Positions 7,732 to 15,184 of a stretch of 35,066 bases of DNA are shown one piece after another. A program made the translations under genes and the position numbers. A model generated the notes under the pieces. The model was given only the letters and a program-made list of their open reading frames with translations. It ran no database searches and was not told the DNA's origin. Positions within the stretch are counted from its first letter, which is position 1; each line of letters opens with the position of its first letter. The stretch comes from Streptomyces blattellae (GTDB lineage: Bacteria; Actinomycetota; Actinomycetes; Streptomycetales; Streptomycetaceae), in NCBI RefSeq assembly GCF_009709555.1, contig NZ_WJBG01000220.1:1-35066 (forward strand), written 5' to 3'.

Positions 7732-8517
7732 TTGATTTCCTCAAGCGGCTTGCATGACAGACGAGTTGCCGGATTGGCCGGGGCCGTCGCCTCGGTCGCC
7801 CTGGTGCTCACGGCCGCCGTACCGGCATCAGCGGCGGGCAGCTCGGCGACCGGACCCGAGAGCCAGGAGCTCACCGTGTCCAAGGCCTCCGGCCTCGACT
7901 CGGCGGGCGAGACGGTCACCGTCTCCGGCTCCGGCTACAACACGGAGAAGGGCATCTACGTCGCCTTCTGCGTGGACAACGGAGCCGGGAAGACGCCCAC
8001 GCCCTGCGTCGGCGGCGTCGACATGTCCGGCGAGTCCGGGGCGTCGGTGTGGATCTCCTCCAACCCGCCCTCCTACGGCGAAGGCCTGGCCACGGCCTAC
8101 AAGGGCAGCGGACACGACGGCTCCTTCAGCGTGCAGCTCAAGGTGCGCGCCAAGGACGCCAACACCGACTGCACCAAGTCCGGCGTGACCTGCGCCGTCA
8201 TCACCCGCAACGACCACACGCGGGGCGGGGACCAGTCGCAGACGGTGCGAGTTCCCGTGACCTTCGCAGGGAGCGGGTCGTCGGCGTCCGACGGCACTTC
8301 GGCGACGCCGAGCGCCACGGCCGGTGCGAGCACGACCGGCGGAAGCGGCAGTGGGAGCGGAAGCGACAGCGGCAGCACGGGCGGTTCGCAGGACTCCGGC
8401 GGTCCGCTGGCCAGCACCGGCTCCCTCGCCCTCCCGCTCGGCATGACGGCGACCGGACTGGTCGTGGTGGGCACGGGGACCTGGTACGTGGCACGGCGAC
8501 GCCGCCGGGCGCACTGA
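7732..8517 (+). CDS. cell-wall-anchored neocarzinostatin-like domain protein (LASTG sortase substrate)
   Basis: A 261-residue protein from a TTG start, with G-rich Shine-Dalgarno-like sequence before it. The signal peptide is about 1-35 (RRVAGLAGAVASVALVL, then ASAAG). Residues about 43-180 form an Ig-like domain of the neocarzinostatin-apoprotein type: LTVS, TVTVSGSGYN, GIYVAFCVDNG, PTPCVGG, DCTKSGVTCAVITRNDHTRGGDQSQTVRVPVTF. C80/C92 and C147/C154 are well placed for two disulfides. A Ser/Gly spacer leads to LASTG (226-230), a hydrophobic stretch and RRRRR, a complete class E sortase signal. The gene starts 22 bases after an iron box and precedes the HtaA gene by 27 bases. The role is inferred to be surface heme or metallophore handling; ligand binding is unproven. 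Confidence 0.82.
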   Translation: MISSSGLHDRRVAGLAGAVASVALVLTAAVPASAAGSSATGPESQELTVSKASGLDSAGETVTVSGSGYNTEKGIYVAFCVDNGAGKTPTPCVGGVDMSGESGASVWISSNPPSYGEGLATAYKGSGHDGSFSVQLKVRAKDANTDCTKSGVTCAVITRNDHTRGGDQSQTVRVPVTFAGSGSSASDGTSATPSATAGASTTGGSGSGSGSDSGSTGGSQDSGGPLASTGSLALPLGMTATGLVVVGTGTWYVARRRRRAH

Positions 8518-8544
8518 CCTCAACTTCCAGAGGGAGAACAGAAG

Positions 8545-9513
8545 ATGGTGAACAGACCCGGCGCCGCGGTCCTGGCCGGCGGCGCCCTGCTCGCGCTGCT
8601 GGCCCCGGCGGGCGCGGCGAGCGCGGACGAGACGTTCCCGCGTGAGGTGTCCGGCGGGTACGCGACCTGGGCCACGGGCTCGGCGGAGCTGGACGGCGTG
8701 ACGCTGACGGCTGTCCGGCCCGCCGTACAGGGCTCGGCGAACCGGACGTCCTTCCCTGCCACCGGCGGCGGCGCCGACCCCTCATCCGGCGCCGCCGACA
8801 TCGACCTGGGCGGCACCCTCCGCCTCGACGGCTCCGCCGGGCAGCCCCTCGTCCTGGGCGCCCTGCGGCTGAGCCTGGACGGTGACGACGGCGCCCTGCA
8901 TACCCGTACGGCCGTCGACGGACAGGCCCGTGACCTCGCGCTGGCCGAGGTGGCGACGGGCGACGCCGCCGTCGCCGTACGCGCGGGCGGGGTGACCTGG
9001 ACCGGTCTGCGCGCGTCTCTCACTCAGGCGGGGGCGGCGCTGCTGTCCGCGTGGAGCGGCACCGAGTTCGCGGCGGGGGACGGGCTGGGCGTGCTGGATG
9101 TGACGGTGGGGACGGGGAGCGATACGTCCGCCGGGACACCTGAACCGGCGCCGAGCACGCCGACGCCAGGCACCCCGGCGCCGGGCGATGCGGCAGCGTC
9201 CCCGGAGCGAGCGGAATCCACGGGTCCGGCGGCGAGTGCGCCGTCCGCGTCCGTCACCCGCCCGACCCTGACCGCGGGCGGCGAACAGACCGTCGCCGGA
9301 AGGGGATTCGGGCCCGGTGCGGTGGTGCTCGTCGCGATCGACGGCGACACCCGCTATCAGGCGGTGGCCGACGCTCGGGGCCGGATCGAGCGGTCCTTCC
9401 CGGTGTACGCCAAGGCCGAAGAGGGCGCGCACACGGTCGAGTTGTACACGCCGGAGGATCAACAGTCCGTGACGTCGGTCGGGTTCGAGGTCGAGCACCA
9501 GGGCGTGTCCTGA
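8545..9513 (+). CDS. HtaA-domain secreted protein with C-terminal Ig-like domain
   Basis: A 322-residue protein. The signal peptide is about 1-27 (ends GAASA-DE). Residues about 33-190 match the HtaA heme-transport-associated domain: VSGGYATWATGSAELDG, a TSFPATGGG turn, IDLGGTLRLDGSAGQPL and ALRLSLDGDDGALHT. The usual GHxG His of heme-binding HtaA domains is replaced by GSAG (96-99), so heme binding would need other residues (Y39 and H119 are candidates). An Ala/Pro/Thr/Ser linker (about 193-238) is followed by an Ig-like module (PTLTAGGEQTVAGRGFGPGAV to the end). There is no sortase signal or membrane anchor, so it is probably released or held by partners. Its ribosome binding site GAGGGAGA lies shortly downstream of the preceding stop; the two genes are likely one operon. 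Confidence 0.83.
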   Translation: MVNRPGAAVLAGGALLALLAPAGAASADETFPREVSGGYATWATGSAELDGVTLTAVRPAVQGSANRTSFPATGGGADPSSGAADIDLGGTLRLDGSAGQPLVLGALRLSLDGDDGALHTRTAVDGQARDLALAEVATGDAAVAVRAGGVTWTGLRASLTQAGAALLSAWSGTEFAAGDGLGVLDVTVGTGSDTSAGTPEPAPSTPTPGTPAPGDAAASPERAESTGPAASAPSASVTRPTLTAGGEQTVAGRGFGPGAVVLVAIDGDTRYQAVADARGRIERSFPVYAKAEEGAHTVELYTPEDQQSVTSVGFEVEHQGVS

Positions 9514-9541
9514 GCCATTGACAAGCACCCCGGACTTTAAC

Positions 9542-9560
9542 TTAGGTTTGCCTTACCTAA
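9542..9560. promoter_or_regulatory. second iron box (DmdR/IdeR operator)
   Basis: TTAGGTTTGCCTTACCTAA agrees at 16 of 19 positions with the iron-box consensus. It is extended by flanking bases to a perfect pair of 9-bp arms, AACTTAGGT / ACCTAAGTT, around seven bases. It lies 47 bases before the ATG at 9607, in promoter position, and gives the 9607 and 10212 genes their own iron control. Confidence 0.88.
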
Positions 9561-9606
9561 GTTGAGCACTCGCTCGACTCACCCCCCAGAAAGGCATTCG
9601 GGACCC

Positions 9607-10131
9607 ATGAGACGTACCTCCGCCCGTGTGGCACTCGCCGTAGCCGCCGCCGGCGCCCTCACCGTCGGCCTGGCCGGATCCGCCTCCGCCGCCACCTCGA
9701 CCCGCACCGTCGTCGACGGCACGACCACGTACAACCTCTCCCTGACCGCGCCGGACACGGCCGCCGCCGACGGCCAGGTCATCACCGTCACCGGCTCCGG
9801 CTACAACACCGGCCAGGGCATCTACGTCGGCCTGTGCGTGGTCGACGGCGCCGCGGGCGCCAACCTGCCGACCCCGTGCCTCGGCGGCCAGGACGAGACC
9901 GGCTCGACCGGCGCCTCGCACTGGATCAACAACACCTACGGCGGCACGGCCCCCAACACCTCCACGTTCGGCACCGGCGGCACCTTCAGCGTGAACATCT
10001 ACGTCCAGGCGACCCTCGACGACGGCAGGGTCTGCGGCGAGGACGTCGAGTGCGCGGTGGTCACCCGCGCCGACCACTTCGACACCAACGACCGCAAGTA
10101 CGACGTCCACGTCCCGATCACCTTCGAGTAA
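9607..10131 (+). CDS. secreted single-domain neocarzinostatin-like protein
   Basis: A 174-residue protein. The signal peptide is about 1-29 (ARVALAVAAAGALTVGLAG, then SASA-A). The whole mature part is one neocarzinostatin-like domain with the same signature as its neighbours: VITVTGSGYNTGQGIYVGLC, PTPCLGGQD, ASHWINN, TFSVNIYV, then VCGEDVECAVVTRADH, DVHVPITF at the end. C77/C91 and C143/C149 match the four Cys of the 7732 protein. There is no linker or anchor, so it is released. The placement directly after an iron box makes it a candidate diffusible carrier of heme or another iron ligand, by analogy to hemophores; this role is inference. The ATG begins MRRTSARV; a weak GAAAGG lies upstream. 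Confidence 0.84.
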   Translation: MRRTSARVALAVAAAGALTVGLAGSASAATSTRTVVDGTTTYNLSLTAPDTAAADGQVITVTGSGYNTGQGIYVGLCVVDGAAGANLPTPCLGGQDETGSTGASHWINNTYGGTAPNTSTFGTGGTFSVNIYVQATLDDGRVCGEDVECAVVTRADHFDTNDRKYDVHVPITFE

Positions 10132-10141
10132 CCCCGTACGT

Positions 10142-10177
10142 GGTGCGGGCCGGTCCTCCCGTCGACCGGCCCGCACC
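10142..10177 (+). terminator. perfect 14-bp hairpin between the two iron-regulated genes
   Basis: GGTGCGGGCCGGTC / GACCGGCCCGCACC with an 8-base loop, 11 bases after the 9607 gene stop and 35 before the next start. It probably terminates or dampens transcription, so the small secreted protein would be made in excess over the large anchored one. Confidence 0.7.
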
Positions 10178-10211
10178 ATCCTCCGAGCCGACCCACCGAT
10201 GAGGAACTCCC

Positions 10212-12803
10212 ATGCTCTCCACGGCAGTTGACATGCCACGCCCGCGCCGCAGACGCCCGGCGGCGCTGCTCGGCGCCGCCGCGCTCGTGGCCGCCTCGGT
10301 CACGGTCGGCGTCGGCTCCACCGCCCGCGCCGCCGACACCCCGAGGACGGGCCTCGGCAAGGACGGCCAGGAACTCACCGTCTCCGCCTCCGCCAACCTC
10401 GACCCCGACGGCGAGACCCTGCGCGTCACCGGCGAGGGCTACGACGAGACCAAGGCCGTCTATCTCGCCCTGTGCAAGGACAACGGCGACAACCGCATCC
10501 CCTCACCGTGCCTGGGCGGCGCCGACATCACCGGGGGCGGCGAGGCGTCGAAGTGGATCGTGCCCGAGGGCGACGAGTATGCCGGCGAACTCGCCATGAC
10601 GTGGGGCGCCGGCGGCACCTTCGACGTCGAGATCGACGTCAAGGCCAAGGACAGCGGGCTCGACTGCACCCAGGTCGCCTGCTCGGTCGTCACCCGCGTC
10701 GACCACCGCAACAGCGGCGACCGGTCCCAGGACGTCCGGGTCCCGGTCGCCTTCGAGGGGCAGGAACCCGGTGGCGGCGACGGCGGCGAGGGCGTGGACG
10801 TACCGCCCGGCACCGTCAGCTATGTGAAGTCCGCCGAGTTCACCACCGCCGGGCGCCCGATGGACCTCCTCCTGCACCCCGACTCCGGGAAGCTGTACGT
10901 CGGTTCGGAGAACATCCCGGACACCGCCGACGTCGCCGAGCAGGGCCTGTACGCGCTGGACGCCTCCGACGGCAGGCTGCTCAGCCACATCGCGCAGGCC
11001 CCCGGCTCCACCGGCACCCTGGCGCCCCGGGTGGCCAAGGAGATCACCGCCCCGCTCGCCGGTGACGGCGTCGTCTACCACTACCCGCTGCGCGGCCTGG
11101 GCACCGCCAAGGACGGCGACACGGCCGCCCAGGGCGTCTGGCTGACCGGCGCCTCGGTCACCGCCACCGGCCCCGGCACCCAGGCGTCGACGGTCCTGGT
11201 CCAGCAGGGCGCCGCCCTCTCCGAGGTCGAGTACGCCACCGGCGCCGTCCAGCGCACCCTCACCCTCGACGGCGGCGGCAAGCTCGGCGTCGACACGGCA
11301 CGCGCCACCGCCTGGTCCGGCTACGACAACGGCACGCTCAGCCGCGTCGACACCGGCTCCTTCACCGTGACGGCCACGGCCCGGCTCCCCGAGGGCTTCG
11401 TCACCTTCATCGAACCGGACCCGGACACCGGCAACGTCTGGGTCGGCGTCGGCAACGACGTCCTGGTCTACGACAAGGACGCAAAGCTCCTCACCACGCT
11501 GTCCGGCACGGACCGGGCGAAGGCGGTGGGCTTCGACAAGACCACGCACCGCGCCATCGTCCTGCGCGAGGACACCGCCGCGGAGGGCTCGGACAGCACC
11601 GGCGCCCTTCAGACGTACGACAGCACCGCCTTCGAGCAGGCCGCCGCGCCCGTCGCCCTCCCGGGCAACGTGGCGGGCACCGGCGGCGCGGTCGCCGTGG
11701 CCCCGGGCGCCACGTCGGTCTATGTCACCGCCCAGGCCGAGAGCAAGGTCCTGAAGTTCGACGTCCGGGTCTCCCCGGAGGTCACCCAGTCCCCGACCGA
11801 CCAGACCGTGGACGCCGGCGACGAGGTCACGTTCGTCGCGGCGGCCGAGGGCACTCCCGAGCCGACCGTGCGCTGGCAGGTCAGCCCCGACGGCGGCCAG
11901 ACCTGGACCACCGTCGAGGGCGCGACGCGGAACGCGTACGCCTTCACCGCCCGGGAGTCGCAGGACGGCTACCGGTACCGGGCGGAGTTCACCAACGCGG
12001 TGGGCACCACCCGCACGACGCCGGTGACGCTCACCGTCGAGGAGCCGTCGGACGGCGGCGACGGAGGCGGCGGCAACGGCGGCGGCGACGGCGGCGAGGA
12101 ACAGGAGCCCTCCGGCACGAGGACCGTCACCGGCCCCGAGGGCCAGGAGCTGACCGTCACACCGGTCAACAACCTCGCCACCGAGGACCAGACCCTGCAG
12201 ATCACCGGCTCCGGCTACGACACCGACAAGGGCATCTACGTCGCCCTGTGCGTCGACAACGGCGACGGCGAACTCCCCACGCCCTGCGTCGGCGGCGTCG
12301 ACATGTCCGGCACCTCCGAGTCCTCCGCCTGGATCTCCTCCAACCCGCCGGACTACGGCGAGGGCCTGGCGATCCCCTACGGCGACGGCGGCACGTTCGA
12401 GGTCGAACTCACCGTGGACGCCGCGGACGAGTTCACCGACTGCTTCCAGGCGACCTGCGTCCTGGCGACCCGCGCCGACCACACCCTCTCCGGCGACCGC
12501 TCACAGGACGTGAAGGTCCCGGTCAGCTTCGTCGGCCAGGACCCGGTGGACACGGACGACGGCTCCACGGGCGGTTCCGGCTCGACGGGTGGATCCGGCT
12601 CTTCCGGCGGTACGTCCACCACGGGTGGCACCGGCTCCACGGGTGGCACCGGCTCCACGGGAACCTCCGGATCCACGGCCACCACGACGGGCGGCGGCAG
12701 CCTCGCCTCCACCGGCGTCACGGTTGTCTCCGTCGCCGCGCTGGCCGCCGCGCTGGTGGGCGCGGGCTGGACGGCGTACCGCCGCGGTCGCACGGCCGGC
12801 TAG
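10212..12803 (+). CDS. large LASTG-anchored protein: neocarzinostatin-like / beta-propeller-like / Ig / neocarzinostatin-like
   Basis: An 863-residue protein. Signal peptide about 1-41 (ends ARA-AD). First neocarzinostatin-like domain about 50-182 (YLALC, SPCLGG, DCTQVACSVVTRVDH, RSQDVRVPVAF). Residues about 200-520 look like a YVTN-type propeller (PMDLLLHPDSGKLYVGSE, GLYALDASDGRLLSH, GNVWVGVGNDVLVYDKDAKLL, AVAPGATSVYVTAQAESKVLKFD). An Ig domain spans about 525-612 (SPTDQTVDAGDEVTFVAAAE, RYRAEFTNAVGTT). A Gly-rich linker leads to a second neocarzinostatin-like domain about 640-780, then Gly/Ser/Thr spacer, LASTG (831-835), membrane span and basic tail. The ATG follows GAGGAA by seven bases. 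It is likely the outermost or scaffold component of the iron-regulated surface system. Each half carries four conserved Cys. Confidence 0.82.
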   Translation: MLSTAVDMPRPRRRRPAALLGAAALVAASVTVGVGSTARAADTPRTGLGKDGQELTVSASANLDPDGETLRVTGEGYDETKAVYLALCKDNGDNRIPSPCLGGADITGGGEASKWIVPEGDEYAGELAMTWGAGGTFDVEIDVKAKDSGLDCTQVACSVVTRVDHRNSGDRSQDVRVPVAFEGQEPGGGDGGEGVDVPPGTVSYVKSAEFTTAGRPMDLLLHPDSGKLYVGSENIPDTADVAEQGLYALDASDGRLLSHIAQAPGSTGTLAPRVAKEITAPLAGDGVVYHYPLRGLGTAKDGDTAAQGVWLTGASVTATGPGTQASTVLVQQGAALSEVEYATGAVQRTLTLDGGGKLGVDTARATAWSGYDNGTLSRVDTGSFTVTATARLPEGFVTFIEPDPDTGNVWVGVGNDVLVYDKDAKLLTTLSGTDRAKAVGFDKTTHRAIVLREDTAAEGSDSTGALQTYDSTAFEQAAAPVALPGNVAGTGGAVAVAPGATSVYVTAQAESKVLKFDVRVSPEVTQSPTDQTVDAGDEVTFVAAAEGTPEPTVRWQVSPDGGQTWTTVEGATRNAYAFTARESQDGYRYRAEFTNAVGTTRTTPVTLTVEEPSDGGDGGGGNGGGDGGEEQEPSGTRTVTGPEGQELTVTPVNNLATEDQTLQITGSGYDTDKGIYVALCVDNGDGELPTPCVGGVDMSGTSESSAWISSNPPDYGEGLAIPYGDGGTFEVELTVDAADEFTDCFQATCVLATRADHTLSGDRSQDVKVPVSFVGQDPVDTDDGSTGGSGSTGGSGSSGGTSTTGGTGSTGGTGSTGTSGSTATTTGGGSLASTGVTVVSVAALAAALVGAGWTAYRRGRTAG

Positions 12804-12826
12804 GACACGCCAGGACAGCCCGGCCA

Positions 12827-12863
12827 GGGAAGGGGGCCCCGGAAGAAGCGGGGCCCCCTTCCC
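12827..12863 (+). terminator. strong hairpin terminator closing the iron-regulated island
   Basis: Perfect 14-bp inverted repeat GGGAAGGGGGCCCC / GGGGCCCCCTTCCC with a 9-base loop, 24 bases after the stop of the 863-residue protein gene. Confidence 0.85.
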
Positions 12864-12898
12864 TGCCCATTCAGGTGATATCGGCGATAATCGGAAGT

Positions 12899-13264
12899 AT
12901 GAGTACGGCAGCGTTTGAGCTAGCAGCCACGGCGAGTGACGTACTGAACGTGATAGCCGCCTTCGCTGGTGGACTGTTCATCTCCGGTGCACTGATCTGG
13001 GCCGTGCGGCTCGGCATGCGGGTCAGGGACCAGGAACCCCCACGGCCCGGCCCGGAGGAACAGCCCCACCTCCCCGTCACCGGCCCCGTCCACGAGGTCC
13101 GGGAGATACGGGAACCGGACGAGGTCCCCCGGTCGGAGCGGGAACGGCTCATGCCGTACGAGCTCCACCACGCGGGCAGCAAGCGAGGAAAAGACCAGCA
13201 CCGCAAGCGCTGGCTCCCGGGAACCAGCGGCGGCTTCGGAAGCGGCGGCCCGGGGCACGTCTGA
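12899..13264 (+). CDS. DUF6479 family membrane protein
   Basis: A 121-residue protein with one membrane helix near the N-terminus (about 17-37, VIAAFAGGLFISGALIW). A basic/acidic Pro-rich cytoplasmic tail follows, containing VHEVREIREPDEVPRS and ending KRWLPGTSGGFGSGGPGH. This pattern is a conserved small streptomycete family whose function is unknown. The ATG was chosen because it starts the conserved MSTAAFELAA segment; the longer frame runs back through the terminator and the preceding gene. It appears to be transcribed alone. Confidence 0.78.
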   Translation: MSTAAFELAATASDVLNVIAAFAGGLFISGALIWAVRLGMRVRDQEPPRPGPEEQPHLPVTGPVHEVREIREPDEVPRSERERLMPYELHHAGSKRGKDQHRKRWLPGTSGGFGSGGPGHV

Positions 13265-13369
13265 ACCACGCAGCCCTGACCATCTCTTTGCCCTCTCAAG
13301 AGGCGCTCTCGACCATCGCGCTTCGTACCTACTCCCGTACGGATGCCGACCGGCGTCAGGGAGGGCACG

Positions 13370-14089
13370 GTGCGATGGACACGGAACGCGACCGGGACGC
13401 TGCTCGTCGGCGGCGCCTTGGGCCTCACTCTCGCCGCGCTCGCCTACCCGGGCCTGCTCGGCCTGGAGACGGTGGCCAGTACAGGGGACCGGATCATCGC
13501 ACAGACCGCGACGGGGCCGCTGACGGAGGCGGACCGGGACTTCGTGGTGAAGGTGCGGGCGGCAGGGCTGTGGGAGTACCCGGTGGGGCAGATGGCGCTG
13601 GAGAAGGGCACGACCAACGCGGTCGTCACCGCCGGTGAGCATCTGATCGACGGACACGCCGCCCTCGACGCCACGGTCCGCGAGATCGCCCCCGAGCTGG
13701 GCATCGCCCTCCCCAACCGGCCGAGCCCCCAGCAGCAGGGCTTCGTCGCGACGCTCCAGGCGGAGACCGGCGCCAAGTTCGACAGGGACATGGCAAACAT
13801 GTTGCGGGTGTCGCACGGCCAGATCTTCAACACGATCGCGACGGTCCGCGTGAACACCAAGAACACCCTGGTGCGCCAACTGGCCGACCAGGCCAACGAC
13901 ACCGTCCTGGACCACATCACGGTCATGGAGCAGACCGGGCTGGTCGACATGGACGACGTCCTCTTCCAGGAGACGACCCCGCCCAAGCTCCCCGCCGAGG
14001 ACATGACCCCGCCGCCCCCGTCCCCGGGCGAGTCCGAGGTGGTCCTCACCCCGCCGCCGACCAGCTCGCCCCAGCCGTCGACGGGGTGA
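13370..14089 (+). CDS. DUF4142 domain protein, membrane-anchored or secreted
   Basis: A 239-residue protein starting at GTG five bases after GGGAGG. It has an N-terminal hydrophobic signal/anchor (about 7-30, GTLLVGGALGLTLAALAYPGL). A four-helix ferritin-like DUF4142 domain follows (about 45-200): LTEADRDFVVKVRAAGLWEYPVGQMA, AGEHLIDGHAALDATVREIA, then DRDMANMLRVSHGQIFNTIATVR and TLVRQLADQANDTVLDHITVMEQTGLVD. The C-terminus is Pro-rich and probably extracellular. In this family the biochemical role is not established. It converges on the broken alpha-glucosidase gene; three GGACCCGAA-like repeats lie between the two stops. Confidence 0.82.
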   Translation: MRWTRNATGTLLVGGALGLTLAALAYPGLLGLETVASTGDRIIAQTATGPLTEADRDFVVKVRAAGLWEYPVGQMALEKGTTNAVVTAGEHLIDGHAALDATVREIAPELGIALPNRPSPQQQGFVATLQAETGAKFDRDMANMLRVSHGQIFNTIATVRVNTKNTLVRQLADQANDTVLDHITVMEQTGLVDMDDVLFQETTPPKLPAEDMTPPPPSPGESEVVLTPPPTSSPQPSTG

Positions 14090-14125
14090 GGACCCGAAGG
14101 ACCCGAAGGACCCAGGATTCCCGGG

Positions 14126-14795
14126 CTACGCCAGCCAGACCGCCGTATCCGGCCCGATCCGCCCGTCCTCGACCGGCGCGCTGCTGAGCAGCACCTCGCC
14201 CGGCGGCAGCGCGATCGCCGCACCCGACAGACTGGCGACACACCGCCAGCCGTCCCCGCGGGCGAAGGCCAGCACGCCGGGCGGGGTGTCGGTACCACTG
14301 CCCGTCGGGGAGGCGTCGCCACGCGCTGCCGCCGAAGACGGACTGCCAGTCGGTGGGCGGGAGTTCACCGTCCGCGCCCCGGCCGTCGCGGAAGACATAC
14401 CGGTCACGGGCGGCGGATCCCGGTCCCGCGCGCAGGGCCTCCTGGAACCAGACGTGCTGGTGCGAGGTGTGGTTCGGGACGATGTCGACCATCACTTTCA
14501 AGCCGAGGCGATGGGCCTCCTCGACCATGGCGTCGAAGTCGTCGAGGGTGCCGAGGCGTGGGTCGACATCGCGGTAGTCGGCGACGTCGTAGCCGCCGTC
14601 GGCGAGTTCGGAGGGGTAGAAGGGGCTCAGCCACAGGGCGTCGACGCCCAGGGCGGCGAGGTGGGTCAGGCGCTGGGTGATGCCCTTCAGGTCCCCGAGC
14701 CCGTCGCCGTCTGCGTCGGCGAAGCTGCGCGGATAGACCTGGTAGATGACGGCCTGACGCCACCAGTCGGGGTCGCGGGACGAGAGATCGGGCAC
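14126..14795 (-). pseudogene. GH13 alpha-glucosidase gene with large internal deletion
   Basis: The 5' part encodes a clean GH13 N-terminus: WWRQAVIYQVYPRSFADADG, LTHLAALGVDALWLSPFYPS, GYDVADYRDVDPRLGTLDDF and GLKVMVDIVPNHTS (conserved region I DIVPNH). It runs to about residue 165 (LPDGQWY). The reading then changes frame and continues as PPGVLAFARGDGWRCVASLSG and GEVLLSSAPVEDGRIGPDTAVWLA, the typical last 50 residues of these enzymes. About 300 or more residues holding the catalytic Asp and Glu are missing, so the gene is dead. The start is GTG after GAGGAGA. The junction is near 14295-14305. No maltose/alpha-glucoside transport genes adjoin it, although that is the usual setting. Confidence 0.85.
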
Positions 14796-15184
14796 GCGGT
14801 CTCCTCTGCGGTGCGGTCACGCTGTGCGGTGGTGCGACGGTTCTGTGGTGCTGTGGTGCTGTGGCGCTGTGGTGCGACAGACAGAACCCTGTCCAGATCG
14901 CCTGAAAAGTGAACCACTGGGCGCTTGTGTCAGATGCGGACTGAAGCATTCCCCGTGTGGCGAAAATGTGATGGCGCCTTAACTTCCTTTACATCTCTGC
15001 AGGTTGACAGGGTTCGGCGGCACGGCCAGCATGGTCCTCGCTGTGGCCCATGTGACCGATGAGCCCGGTGTTTTTCGTTTTTCTTTTGCGACCATTCCAC
15101 CCGGCCCGGCCTGCCCGGCAGCATCGCGCTGCCCTCCACGGCTCCGTGCCCGGGTTCTCTGCTCAAGCCAAGATGGGGATCTGC
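14796..15184. other. intergenic region with repeats and a T-rich stretch
   Basis: About 390 bases between the alpha-glucosidase remnant and the LAETG protein gene. It contains the short tandem repeats listed separately, an AT-richer block with a TTGACA hexamer (15004-15009) and a T-rich run near 15069-15088. The last two are plausible promoter elements for the LAETG gene, but no clear -10 box could be fixed. No gene is seen. Confidence 0.5.
14821..14880. repeat. short tandem repeats (GTGGTGCT-type octamers)
   Basis: Imperfect octamer units CTGTGGTG / CTGTGGCG repeat between 14843 and 14870, bounded by two copies of GGTGCGAC. The repeat is upstream of the dead alpha-glucosidase gene and downstream of no gene on the plus strand. 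Confidence 0.7.

Noticed and set aside
10503..12482. Minus-strand open frame of 659 codons
   Set aside because: It is the antisense shadow of the 863-residue surface protein, composed of Gly/Val/Arg-rich sequence with no domain.
14046..14290. C-terminal part of the 249-codon minus-strand frame
   Set aside because: After the deletion junction this frame is out of phase and gives Arg/Ala/Gly-rich nonsense; the native C-terminus is read in another frame ending at 14126.
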